DNA of 64,000 nt. Origin: Paraphaeosphaeria minitans. Lineage: Eukaryota; Ascomycota; Dothideomycetes; Pleosporales; Didymosphaeriaceae. The position numbers were made by a program, and so were the translations under genes. The notes below the pieces were generated by a model. It ran no database searches and was not told the origin of the DNA. It worked only from the letters and a program-made list of their open reading frames with translations. How positions within the stretch are numbered: the first letter of the stretch is position 1; each line of letters begins with the position of its first letter. This document shows, piece after piece, positions 20,854 through 30,884 of this stretch. Where the stretch lies: assembly GCA_015832175.1 (NCBI GenBank), contig WJXW01000002.1:496001-560000 (forward strand). Direction: 5' to 3'.

Positions 20854-21962
20854 TCAGTAAGACAGCCACAGTACACTCGCACATGCTAGGCACCCGAGCG
20901 CGACAGTCGCACTCGCGACCTCAGGTCGCTGGAACCACGTGCGCAACGCCTGGTGAGACTCCTTGGACGTGACCGCCTCGCTCTTGTCAGCCTTCCCGTG
21001 CGTCTGATGTCCAAGCGGCGGCGCGGCCCTCAGGCGCTTCAGCTGCTCCAAGTCGGTGCCGAGCATGCCGTCGAGCTCGTGAACGAGGCCCGCGCAGAGC
21101 TTGAAGATGGTCTTCGCCTCCTCAATGACGTCCACGCGCTCGTCGGGCGTGAACAGCGCCTCTGCACCGAGTAGCCGCTCCTTAAACTCGCCCTTGATGT
21201 CTTCGCCGTCATGAGTGCCATGGAATGACCACAGGGAGAGGCCTCTCTCCGTGAGCGGGGCGCCTGCGTCTGTGCCTGAGGACCAGAACTCGGGCCCCGG
21301 CTTGACGAGCTCCCCGCGGATCCAGCGACCGCCAGAGAACACGGCCATGTAGAAGCACCATGCGTACGCAATCAAAACGTGCGGCTTGTGTTCTACGCTC
21401 TTCCTGATGTGCGCGCAGAACTCGGCAACCTTGTCGGCCGGGTACTGCGCCAGCATGACGTCTAGGTCGGTGGGGTGCAGACCGCTCAGGCACTGCAAGT
21501 CTTTCTTGATCCTGCCTGACCTAGCCAGGCCTTTGGGTCGGAGGTTCTGCAGAAATGCAATGGTCTGTGGCGAGGGCGGACATGTGAAGAGCTCGGGCTC
21601 AGCGTATGGATTGACCAGGAGGAAGGAGAGCAACGGCGATGTTGGCGGCGAGGCTGCGGTGCCGGGCGCATTTGTGGGGAGGAGATGGTTCCATAGCGAC
21701 TCGAAGGTCAGGAAGATGTGGGCAAAGTGGAGGAGGCCGGTCGTGTAGAGCTTTGGATCGCTTGCGAGAGGCGGGATCGCGAAGGGTATGCGTGCGGTTA
21801 TGAGCCTATTGAGTTCGGTGTGCAGAGTCCTGGATTTGTTGTCAATATGTGCGACTATGGTGGGGTGTCGGGCGGGGGGAGGGTTGGTTACCTGGTGGCG
21901 GTGTTGATCTCGCTCGATAGCGTCGCCCGTGGAACGCTGTCGCGCGCCATGCTCGCTGCCAT
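20854..21962 (-). CDS. Heme-oxygenase-like protein with a C-terminal membrane anchor
   Basis: Exons 21962-21892 and 21829-20854 (62-nt intron), 348 residues. The fold is that of heme oxygenase, which opens heme to biliverdin, CO and iron. The first helix reads TLSSEINTATRTLHTELNRL, with His27 where the proximal heme ligand is expected, and the distal-helix counterpart is AVFSGGRWIRGEL, corresponding to the flexible glycine segment (GGQ) of true enzymes. The last 20 residues form a hydrophobic anchor (SATVALGCLACASVLWLSY), as in mammalian HO-1 and yeast Hmx1, so an ER location is likely. The protein is longer than HO-1, with an insertion between the second and third helices (AHIFLTFESLW... NAPGTAASPPTSP). 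Whether it binds heme or is only HO-like cannot be decided by reading; it could act in iron recycling. Confidence 0.82.
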
Positions 21963-22783
21963 GGAGATAGTTTCTGCGCCAGAGTCGACGAGTATCTGAT
22001 TCGAAGAGGCGTACACAGTGCTGTAGTAACAGAAGCGCCTCTCACTCTCCTCTCCCTGGATCTCGCAAACGACGCCAGCGCTTTAAGTCGAGCAAACAGG
22101 GCGGGCTGGTCCAGACAGCACGCTGCCCCGGCGAACACAGTCTGAGCACGCGCCCGTGTGATGTTGCGCAGCGGTTGTGACAAGTTGCGCGTGCTGGCTA
22201 TGCGCCTGGTCCGTTTGAAGGGCCTGACTTGAAGAGGGCGCCATATGGTAGTCTATAGGGGCTACGAGGGCCGAGTTGCAGATGGTCTGGAGGTGACGGT
22301 GGCGGATGATGTCATCTCCCGAGGGCGTCATGGGCAAGACATGAATCGGACTCCACGCGCATGTGGACGGGTGCGGTGCCCGGACATGGCATGGCCATGG
22401 GATAGAGAAAATTGTCGTCACGCTGGGAATCTGGACTGCGTACTGTTCATCTAACGAGTCAGCGGGCATTGCTGCGATCGCGCTGCTCATTACGACGGCC
22501 CACAGATCGAGCCCAGACATGCGTCAAAATGCATTTAGGAGATTTCCCCACCGTCTTGGTAGACTACAACCGTCCTTCTGCAACACTACCAACATGTCGT
22601 CTGTAGAACACTGCTTGATAGATACCTAATGCTACTCTACTGCTTGATGTAACACCTCATTTCACCATGGACAGCTGCAGCCCTCGTACCTACACCTCGG
22701 CATGTATAACGACGTGGGCTCTGGTCCATTCCAGTGCCTACGGTACCCAGGCCATTCTTAGCTATTCTTATCCATCTCCACTC
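21963..22783. other. Spacer upstream of the heme-oxygenase-like gene
   Basis: Probable promoter at the left. A minus-strand frame at 22083-22520 begins with a hydrophobic stretch but has no homology I recognise and no support as a gene. Confidence 0.4.
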
Positions 22784-23032
22784 AAGACGTCTTCTCTCCC
22801 TTGCAACTTACCCTATCTGTACAAAGACGGTCTTCTCTCCCCTGCAACTTAATTTGACTTTATAAAGACGTCTTTTCTCCCCTATAACTTACTCTAATTT
22901 TATAGGGACGTCTTCTCTCTTTATATTTTGACCTGATTTTACAAAGACATCTTCTCTCCCTTATAACTTAACCTAAATTCAAAAAGACGTCTTCTCTCCC
23001 CTATAAGTCAACCTAACTTCACAAAGACGTAT
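22784..23032. repeat. 40-bp tandem array with a palindromic core
   Basis: Units start at 22784, 22824, 22865, 22905, 22944, 22984 and, partially, 23024: six full copies of 39-41 bp and a fragment. Each opens with AAGACGTCTT or a one- or two-base variant; the perfect form is a 10-bp palindrome. A pyrimidine run, TCTCTCCC, follows, then an AT-rich half of the type TATAACTTAACCTAATTT. The units differ from each other by 10-25%, so the array is old or has been mutated. Copies 2 and 5 disrupt the palindrome. Confidence 0.9.
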
Positions 23033-23386
23033 CCATGCCACCCATCTCTCACTCTCACCGACACCCGCGTAGGTCCCGCGTACTTTGAAAGCCGCGACAG
23101 TCTCCCGCCGCACGTGTTGATGATTGGAGCCGAACACGGTATCTTCTGCCGTGAAGATGAGCAGATGGTTGGAAAGCTCGCCGGCAAAGGTGCCAAATGA
23201 ATGCGTGAAGATGACTGGATAGCTCCCAGCGTGGAGTGGCTCAAAATATACGGCCAGCCGCACGCTTTTGACATGTTTGCCGTCAAGCACGTCGAGAAAG
23301 AGAAGGCCAGAAAAGAAGCCATGGAGAACATGTACAGCGCCATCATGAGTGGCTTGTCCAAGTCTTCAAACGCCAATGAACGCTAG
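23030..23386 (+). pseudogene. C-terminal relic of an alpha/beta hydrolase
   Basis: The frame reads YFESRDSLPPHVLMIGAEH, then EDEQMVGKLAGKGAK, a TGA at 23198-23200, and then in the same frame DDWIAPSVEWLKIYGQPHAFDMFAVKHVEKEK to a stop at 23386. That is the end of an esterase/lipase-type alpha/beta hydrolase: the strand-7 segment with its acidic residue (GAEHG), and the loop with the catalytic histidine (GQPHAFDMF). The nucleophile elbow and everything before it are absent; the sequence instead runs straight into the 40-bp array. The in-frame TGA would be CGA before a C-to-T change. It cannot make an enzyme. Confidence 0.7.
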
Positions 23387-23536
23387 TCCTTCACTTCAAA
23401 AACGACGTTCCCACTCTGCCGCGTTTGTGTTGACCGGGCTACGTCAACCAAGTCCCGACTTCGACGCACAAACGCTGCTCTTACTATTCACAAACAACAA
23501 CGCCCGCGTCCTTCTCGCTGCCACTTCATCGACACC

Positions 23537-24573
23537 ATGGCGCCCAAGCGCTATGGCGTTCCCAATCCATTCCCGCTACGCGCACAAGCAGAGAGAGAGA
23601 ATGCGCGCACTCAAGCCGCGTACGGTAGCGTGTATGATCCGCCGCCCAACCCTACGAGTATGCCATACACTTTTCCCCCCAATACCTACCCACATCCACC
23701 CGTGGCCCCTCAGCCACGTAGGGTGCACACTGGACGTCTTGCGAATCGATTCAACGGAAGAGCCGCTCACCAGAAGCCCCTCACGGAGCCGCCTCCTCAG
23801 TTCATCTCTGGTGGATCGCCCGCGTACCCGTTCCCGCCTCCAAATCAGAACACGAATCCAGGGCCTCCAGCGAACCCGTACAGTCCGTACCCAGGACCCC
23901 ACATGGGACCAGACCAGGATTTCACCTACGGCCCACCGCCTATGATACCAACCCAGCACACGGATCGCGGGCTCCCTGGCACCCACGGGCCCGTCCCAGC
24001 GAACCACTTCCCCTCGATGTCCTCACTCTACGATGCCCTACCTCAGGAAGCGCCTCCCCGCCAGCCCACACCCGCCCCATTTACTGGCCCGCCGCCCCGC
24101 CCCGAGTATCTCATCGTCGGCCTCTTTGCGCTCCGCCTTACGCACCATCTCATTCTGTGCCTCGATCCCTACGCTGGAAGCGACGCGGCTGTACACTGGC
24201 TCGAAGCCTTCCTCCGATCGTACCATACAAGCTTCGCTCTGGCCAAGCTCAAGGACCCGCGCTCCATCGAGGACTACGTACGCATGTATCCGGTCATCGT
24301 ACGCAGCATGATCAAGCAACCGAAGTATAGGAAGGTCTTCATGGACATGGATCCGGGCAAGAAGGTGGAGGGACGGGAGCTGAGCGATGGTGAGTACAGT
24401 GACGCCCGAGGCCGTTGCTGGGGACACCAGATGCTGACGCTAGGGCAGCGGAGCTGTGCGCGATCATCGACTTCGCGGACGCAGCGGGTGAGTGGGGCTC
24501 GGTTGTGCCGCTTCAGGGAAAGTATGCGCAGCGCATGGAGGAGCTGGCTAAGACGAGGACAATGGCGAGGTGA
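23537..24573 (+). CDS. Orphan protein with a proline-rich N-terminal half
   Basis: Exons 23537-24389 and 24449-24573 (59-nt intron), 325 residues. Residues 1-195 are low complexity, dominated by Pro, Asn, Tyr and Gly, and probably disordered. From PEYLIVGLFALRLTHHLIL onward the protein is helical and well composed, with LDPYAGSDAAVHWLEAFLRSYH and a conserved-looking MYPVIVRSMIKQPKYRKVF, then, after the intron, ELCAIIDFADAAGEWGSVVPL. The splice gives SDA-ELCA and a basic end (KTRTMAR). No known domain is recognised. The ATG at 23537 follows a CAACA..ACC leader typical of fungal starts. Confidence 0.6.
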
Positions 24574-25918
24574 ATATCCCGGCTCTCGTCTACTATGCTC
24601 TGGTCTTGGGAATATGATGCACATTCGGATGTTGTCCTGTTCACGCGTCTGAAGTACCCGGAGTGCCCAATATTGCCATCGAACTTGATGGCATTTTGGT
24701 CAAAGGGATGGGCTGAATTAGAATGCTCGGACAAGGTGGATTGCGTGTTTCGAACCGATGAAAGTCGAGGAGATGATGCGTTGGAGCATTGGTTCTCGTC
24801 TTCCATACGTCTAATGCAGCCACCTCGGTCAATATATTTCGAACGTTCAAATCATTCTACAATTTGCTCAACTTTTGCGGATTTGTCACGTGCTCTCGCG
24901 TTCTCGTGTGTTCATTGGCGCGATGCACGTTTTCATCAAGTGTGCCATGTTTTTTTTTTCTCAATGCTGAAGTTTGACTTTGGTGAAGATGCCGGGCTAT
25001 CTCCCAGACGGGCACGATGGAAGGAGAAGGAGAAGGGAAAATATAACGGAAACTCTATCAACACGTTAGAGCAGACTCCAGCAAAGACACCTTCACTAGC
25101 CGGGACGTGTGCCTACACGGAGCAAGAGGTCTAATAAGTGTGACTGCGGTTTCGCCAGTTGTCAGTGGACTAAATTGAATAGGTAGGCGATCAAATCGGT
25201 GGAAAGGGGATGCTAGGTTGGGGGTTTCCCTAGGTTTTTGCGATCAATGCTTTTTGGCTTGTCTCAGATGGCTGATAGACATTGTACGACCCTTGTGTCA
25301 ATGAGGGTGAAATCGGGCCTAGAGCATTTAATCCTACATTATAACCTTTTTTCACGCCGGTATTTCCCGTAAAACTATGTGAGAACAGCCTGAAGCATTT
25401 CCTTGTGGTAGACCGCCTAGGTCCGAGGTGATGGAACAGTCACGTGCGTACGCGATTCTGCAGGTGGCTTACCTAGTGCATGTGGCAGTCCCCATCAGCT
25501 ACCCGAAGCCTCAGGTACACGCATCCAGTACGACTTCCAGGCCCAGTCATTGCATCCTCAATCGAAGCACTTGCAAATATCATCGCGAACTCCAAACGGC
25601 GGGATGTTTTGGAACAATTGGGTGCGCGCTTTCTTGGTGCATGACGCGTCGACGCGCCACCATCCCAACCATCAAATCCAGCCATGAAATTATCAATCCA
25701 ACACTACTTCTCATATCGAATCGACATTGAGATCAAGCGCACTCCTGAATATCTGTGATTCTGCCGCGAATCAGAAAACGTGTCCCAGCTTCAGTCTCGG
25801 AGACGCGCGCCAATCGCACATCAGCCACTAAAACGTCAAGTGTCCAACCACCTCTGCAATGCCTAATTTCTTCGGAAGTTAGGCGAATTTCGCACCCAAT
25901 ACGCCATAATCATTTGGC
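24574..25918. other. 1.3-kb spacer without a supported gene
   Basis: Mixed composition, only short overlapping open frames on both strands, and a T10 run near 24950. Nothing is recognised. Confidence 0.45.
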
Positions 25919-26811
25919 AATGAGTTCGGGCGATGGGCTGCATCGTAGAATCCGATTAACGGAATCTCACAACACGGAAGCAGGAGACTGTCACGGCGAG
26001 TCAGTGCATACGCGAAGAGTTCTTCAGCTCTTAAGGACGCGGGGAGGTGGAGCGTTTGAGACGACAACGAGAGTACGAGCGTCTCGAGCAAGAGCAGAAA
26101 TACAGTCTGCTGAGGAGGAAGAAGACGATGCCGCTCCAGAAACCGACCTACCGGAGCTGAAAGACGACGACAACGAGAGCGTGGTGTCACTCGATGTGGG
26201 ATTTTCGCAAGAATTCACATCCTCCTAATCCTAATCAAAGAGACAGTGAAGATGGTAAGGGGCTGGAGCATCCACCTGAGCCCGTGGCGGAGAAGACGGG
26301 CCCGGATATCTATGTTAGCAAGGCGGAAATCCAACTTTCCGAGGACTTTGAGGTCGACTTGCTGCCCGTGGAAGACGACATGGACAACGAGAGCATAGTT
26401 TCAATGGACCAAAGGTTGACGCAAGCGTTTGTCTCATCTTACGATTGCGACGATGATATCGGCGTTCCTGATGGGGAGCCTATAATGCCGTTGGTAAGTA
26501 AGCTGCCTGAAAGGGAGCAACTCTCCGGCTGGCAAGCCCTATGTGGTAAAACAGGAAGAACAGTTAGGTGGGGAATGCCGCACTTGCCTCAAGAGGAAAC
26601 CTTACATTACCATCGTTCGCTATATCGACGCGTCCCGCATTGAAGCGAAGAATAAGCTTCTCTCGACGACTTTCGGAAATCCAGTCACCACACAAGTACT
26701 ACCTCGGGTAAACGTATCACCCTGCAACACGCTAAAGAATACGAACTACTAGCGGCTTTGCTGCAGAAGTCGAATGGACGCCTGGAGGGCCCTAATGCGC
26801 CGAGATATCAA
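25919..26811 (+). pseudogene. Degenerate coding region with a duplicated acidic motif
   Basis: An ATG at 25919 opens a frame containing EEEEDDAAPETDLPEL and DDDNESVVSLDVGFSQEFTSS before TAA; about 190 bp further the next frame holds SEDFEVDLLPVEDDMDNESIVSMDQRLTQAFVSS. The two blocks are clearly related (DNESxVSxD...FxSS). Beyond 26540 a third frame gives LGGECRTCLKRKPYITIVRYID and a fourth, after 26705, gives GKRITLQHAKEYELLAALLQKSNGRL. The CxxC and following helix look like genuine protein. I cannot connect the pieces with splice sites, so this is either a multi-exon orphan gene or, more likely, a frameshifted relic. Confidence 0.35.
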
Positions 26812-27717
26812 GAGAACTCCAGGCAACAGCCTTGGGGGAAATAGGGGCAATAGAGACGAATTGATTTTTGTAGACCGAATGGGACATTGTCCGGCCAACC
26901 AAGGAGGTATGGTCGTCCTACGAAGGCTCGAACCAATCCATATAATTATGATCTCGGAACTGGCTCCATGCTATCCAACTACCGAAGAACAAGGATGAGC
27001 TGCATATGCATTCTGGCCTCGATCACAATGCTGGGCCATGTACGGCCTGGCGACAAGAGCATAGTCTTCGAACCGAGCTTTGCATTGTAAGCAACCACTT
27101 TTCGCCCGCAAGGCTCTATTCGACAATTCTTATTACGTTGAAATAGATTCTTAAACATCAGCAATACGATCATCAGAGAATACAGCAACGCATTCTGTTG
27201 CGTCTTGTCACGGAGCGCAAAAAATGGGACATCTTGTAGCTGTTACACATCAGCGTCGCTCAAGATCTACCCCGCCTCAGATAGAGTGTTTACCTTGCAA
27301 AGCACCTTCTCTCCTCGCACTATTACTTCATTGTCGTAGGACGCGTCAGTGTTTGTGGCCCCGCGTACAATTTGAAAATGGCTCAGCCCCCTCCTCCGGC
27401 CCGCTAGTGCAGCTTGGTTTCAGAGTATCAACCTCAGAGCGCACTGAAGCACATCACACCAAAGCAATCCCGACAGATGCGGGACGACTACGAAACTACC
27501 GCGCCAATCGTAGCGGTGCTAAGACGCAAGGTTGTGAATACGGTGTCACCAGGACCAATGCAGCAAAGCTTGCGGACGTCGTTGCCTAAGGGACCAACGC
27601 TTCTACTTCAACAATCGATGTCTATTAGAACCACATAATCCCTCACACCGCGATACAAGTACACTTTGCGAAACCCAGGGAAATCACAGAGCATTCGAGG
27701 CTCCAACCAATCTTACC
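26812..27717. other. Spacer with short coding-like scraps
   Basis: Between 27376 and 27636 a plus-strand frame reads MAQPPPPAR, a TAG, then SEYQPQSALKHITPKQSRQM and DDYETTAPIVAVLRRKVVN. It could be the remains of an orphan gene. Nothing firm. Confidence 0.3.
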
Positions 27718-28386
27718 ATGGCATCCACCATCCCTAGCGAGCGCAGGCTGCGCCAAATCACCGTCGCTACTCTTCTTCCTGCTTTCCCCCTCCTCATAGC
27801 CTCGGGTTCGATGGCGGATAAAAAGTCCTACAGTTGGGACTGGAACAACACCTGTACCCGACCGTCATCTACTTCGGCCTACTCCCAACCTTCTTCTCAG
27901 CGATCACGTCGGTAATTTCCCTCAAGACTAAGCACGACCCGCTGGCCAAACGTGCTCCATGGGTCACAGGTCTGTGGGTATTGAACGATCTCTTCCTGGC
28001 GCTGGCGAACCTGGCTATCCTGATCCCGGTGTGGATCAGCGAACCGGCAGCTATGGGGAGACATGGGGACTGGATGATGCTGGAGACGTACGCGACAGTG
28101 TTCTTGATGTCAAATATGTAAGCATATCCCACCTCTGTGGAAGATATAAGCTTACATCACTAGGTTCATTCACGCGTATCTCGCCTTCTACCCGTTTAAG
28201 TCGCTGTTCAACATTGAGTACCAGAAGGACTGCCCGCACTGCCACGGCAGGCTCGGTACTCCTGTGGAGACGGTTGGCACTAAGCGCGAGAGATACAGCC
28301 TTCTCCGTGCAGAGAACTACTTGTATGAACAGGAGGCTGAGGCTAGCTCCGGTACCATTAGGCTGTCGGCCGACTCTGAAGCTTAG
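27718..28386 (+). CDS. Small four-helix membrane protein with an apparent frameshift
   Basis: The first exon starts at 27718 with MASTIPSERRLRQITVATLLPAFPLLIASG and stays open past KKSYSWDWNNT. From about 27850 the coding-like sequence continues one frame over as LYPTVIYFGLLPTFFSAIT. It reaches a GT donor at 28118, and a 46-nt intron leads to 28164-28386. The junction restores LMSNM-FIHAYLAFYPFK, and the tail is soluble with CPHCHGRLG, a possible metal-binding knuckle. Four hydrophobic helices are visible. No GT/AG pair can account for the frame change near 27840-27855, so a one-base indel, in the genome or the assembly, must be assumed; I give the span as one gene. Family not recognised; it looks like the small unnamed tetra-span proteins of Pleosporales. 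Confidence 0.5.
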
Positions 28387-29386
28387 ACGATATATCAAGG
28401 TCTCCCACAGTGAGTGGTGGGTATGAAACACAACCGGTGTTGAGTTTTATGGCTGGACCGCGAAGAGGTGGATTACTGGTTCAGTGGAACATGGTATAAC
28501 TACCAGGTGGTGAGATATTTGCTATACAATGAATTATGGTTGGAGCCTCGTTAAATGGGTCATGAGATACTGTGGGGGCAACGCGAGCTACATTTAGATG
28601 TTTGGATGACTCTCTTACTATCCCGTACTGGCCGAGTGTTGGCGATGAGATGTTGTTTTGCGCGGAACATATCGTAGCATACGAATCAAATGCAGCTGTG
28701 AATGAAGACTTACAAGCCCAGTGCGTCCAACATAGCGTACAGTACGTAGCGTACTTCGTAACGTACAGTGAATTGTTGCGTACGTACGTATAGGTATTGC
28801 GACGCGTACAGGGCTCCGTACGTAGTCATTTTTAGTAGCGTACGTACGTGTACGTGCAGTGTTGTTAACTCCTCCCTACGTAAATTTCTGATAGCTGTAC
28901 AAGTCACCGTCAAAATAAACCGCACGTCCGTTACTTCCAGCAGGTATCATCGTTGGGGTATCCGTAAGGAAATGACAGACGTCATCGACAGGAGGTTAAG
29001 AAAGCTGATAAAATATTGCGCAGACTATACGGTATCTCATTCACGGTGTATCAATAAACGAGGATGGAAAGGTGAATATATGGTGCTATTGGAATATGTG
29101 TGTCAAAGTTGAAATACCGCAATCTTGCGCCTTGGACGCGCTGTTTTGGTCTTCTTATGGCTAGTGAAAACGTGCACTGAGCTTCACTGCAAAAAGTCCA
29201 GAATCCTTGTAATGAGGCTCTGAGCTTTTGAATTCTCTTAGTAACTTGTAATGTCCGTGTCAATCGCAGTGATTAGACAAAAGCTTGAGTACAATTAGCC
29301 CATGGACATTTTTGCGCTACGGGAGCACACTGAACTTAGTCTTCTGTTCTGGCCTTGTCAAAGATCGACAGAAAATGAGCAGTAGC
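28387..29386. other. 1-kb spacer containing a GTAC-rich stretch
   Basis: No gene is supported. The centre is described separately as a repeat. Confidence 0.45.
28735..28860. repeat. GTAC-dense palindromic stretch
   Basis: About eleven GTAC tetramers, mostly within CGTAC or GTACG, fall in 126 bp, including GCGTACGTACGTA near 28780 and again near 28840. GTAC is self-complementary, so the strand can fold in many registers. Chance would give less than one occurrence in this length. Confidence 0.7.
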
Positions 29387-30475
29387 TCATGAAGCGTTCA
29401 AACGCACGAGTTTCCGGCCACGCGTACGTTGCCGAAGGTTGGTAATCCAAAAGATGCGCTCAGTGTTGGACATCCAGTACAAGCACGGATCTCGTGAGCA
29501 GCATGGTCCAGCCCTTCCATCATCAGTGTAGTCCAGCACGCGGTGATACTCAATGGTATGAGCTTCACTAAGACTGCCGTTGTCTAGCTGCTGCTGCACC
29601 TCGAGCATCAGACATTCCCCGCGCGCAAGAAGCTGTGCAAAGGCTACAGTATTGCTATGACCCATCTCCGCGGCCCTGAGAACTAGACAAGCACAGATGA
29701 TGACACGATGTAGAGCTGGCACCGTGATGTAGTTGCAGCGCGGGTAGCAGCTCGCCTGCCAGTACTCGAAGATCCGATCGACAACTGGGGCCCACTCGAG
29801 AGCCTGTTGATAAACCGATGCAGAGTCTGGTATCTGCTGAATCACAGTGATCCTGAGTGATGCAATGTCTCCACGGATGGCATGGTTCGCGTAAGCATAG
29901 TCAGCAGTAGCGACATTGACCTGGTACTGATGCACAGCAACGGGAACCGAGAGACTCGTGTAGGCCTGTTTCAGCACACCAAGGCTCATAGCAATATTCC
30001 TATAGTCTCGGTGCTGATCAATCATTTTGTGCACGATGTCTTCGACTAGAGCCAATGTCAGTTCACCGTTAGCTTCAGCTGTAATGCGACGAAGAGCTGA
30101 CCGGCCGGCATTTTGGAATATAGTGCCCTCCAAACCGTAGAGAGTTTGAACCCATGTGTTAGCAAAGATGTGCGATGCACTTAGACCGGTAGCATCGAAG
30201 AGCACTCTACGGCAGCAGGGGCAACTGCCCCTGATTTGCTCGTCGGGGCCGCGTGCGCTGATCTGGGCAAACAGCTGGCTCTTAAACCACGTTACGATGC
30301 ATTGTCGATGGAATGTGTGCTTGCAAGGGATATACACAACATCTTCATCACCATCGTAGTGGCAAAGACAAATCGGACAACAAGCGTCTCCAGGCTTAGG
30401 CGTGGAGCGAATTTCGTGTTCGTAAAAGGCTGAAAGAGCAGGGATATCGTGTTCGATCCAAGTAGAACTGTACAT
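29387..30475 (-). CDS. RING-H2 finger protein, putative E3 ubiquitin ligase
   Basis: Single exon, 362 residues. The N-terminal C3H2C3 RING uses Cys33, Cys36, Cys51, His53, His56, Cys59, Cys85 and Cys88 (CCPICLC ... CKHTFHRQC ... SCPCCRR). RING-H2 domains recruit an E2 and pass ubiquitin to a substrate. The loop between ligands 6 and 7 is 25 residues, longer than the usual 10-20. The remaining 270 residues are mostly helical (for example RSALRRITAEANGELTLALV and DIVHKMIDQHRDY) without a domain I know; this is probably the substrate-binding part. No membrane segment or signal peptide. The start MYSSTWIEHDIPALSAFYEH is the only ATG before the RING. Codon use is less biased than in the housekeeping genes, fitting an accessory gene. 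Confidence 0.75.
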   Translation of the reverse strand: MYSSTWIEHDIPALSAFYEHEIRSTPKPGDACCPICLCHYDGDEDVVYIPCKHTFHRQCIVTWFKSQLFAQISARGPDEQIRGSCPCCRRVLFDATGLSASHIFANTWVQTLYGLEGTIFQNAGRSALRRITAEANGELTLALVEDIVHKMIDQHRDYRNIAMSLGVLKQAYTSLSVPVAVHQYQVNVATADYAYANHAIRGDIASLRITVIQQIPDSASVYQQALEWAPVVDRIFEYWQASCYPRCNYITVPALHRVIICACLVLRAAEMGHSNTVAFAQLLARGECLMLEVQQQLDNGSLSEAHTIEYHRVLDYTDDGRAGPCCSRDPCLYWMSNTERIFWITNLRQRTRGRKLVRLNAS

Positions 30476-30884
30476 CGTGGTACACTCTGCCTTTTGAAGT
30501 TTTGAGTTAGATGAGAGACAATAAAGAATATTCTTTTCGGAAGTGTGCAGCTTCGGACTGTTGAATTGAGTTAAAGACTTGAGATCGGAACAAAAGATAC
30601 TATATACAGCAAAGAGAAGACACTAACTACATTGTGCAGCCATATTAAAAGTTCACAAAGTGATCACAACAGACCGACGCCGAGAAACTATGTCATTGAC
30701 CACCCCTTCACCAGTACAATGTACATAATTCAATGTTTGTGAGAGCATCGAATGAATGTGCACAGTCGCGACCGACGTAAGCTCCAAAAAACGCCTTACG
30801 CCCGCAGTGGTTCAATTGACATCACCTCCGGTAGGCTCACCCGGCCATATTAGGTTGAGCGTGGAGAAAAGAATATGCAGCCTC
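30476..30884. other. Promoter region of the RING gene
   Basis: AT-rich, with CATA-type motifs near 30600. No gene is seen. Confidence 0.4.

Noticed and set aside
22083..22520. 145-codon minus-strand frame starting with a hydrophobic stretch, a possible small secreted protein
   Set aside because: No clear signal cleavage site, a poor codon pattern and no supporting motif; overlapping plus-strand frames are equally good.
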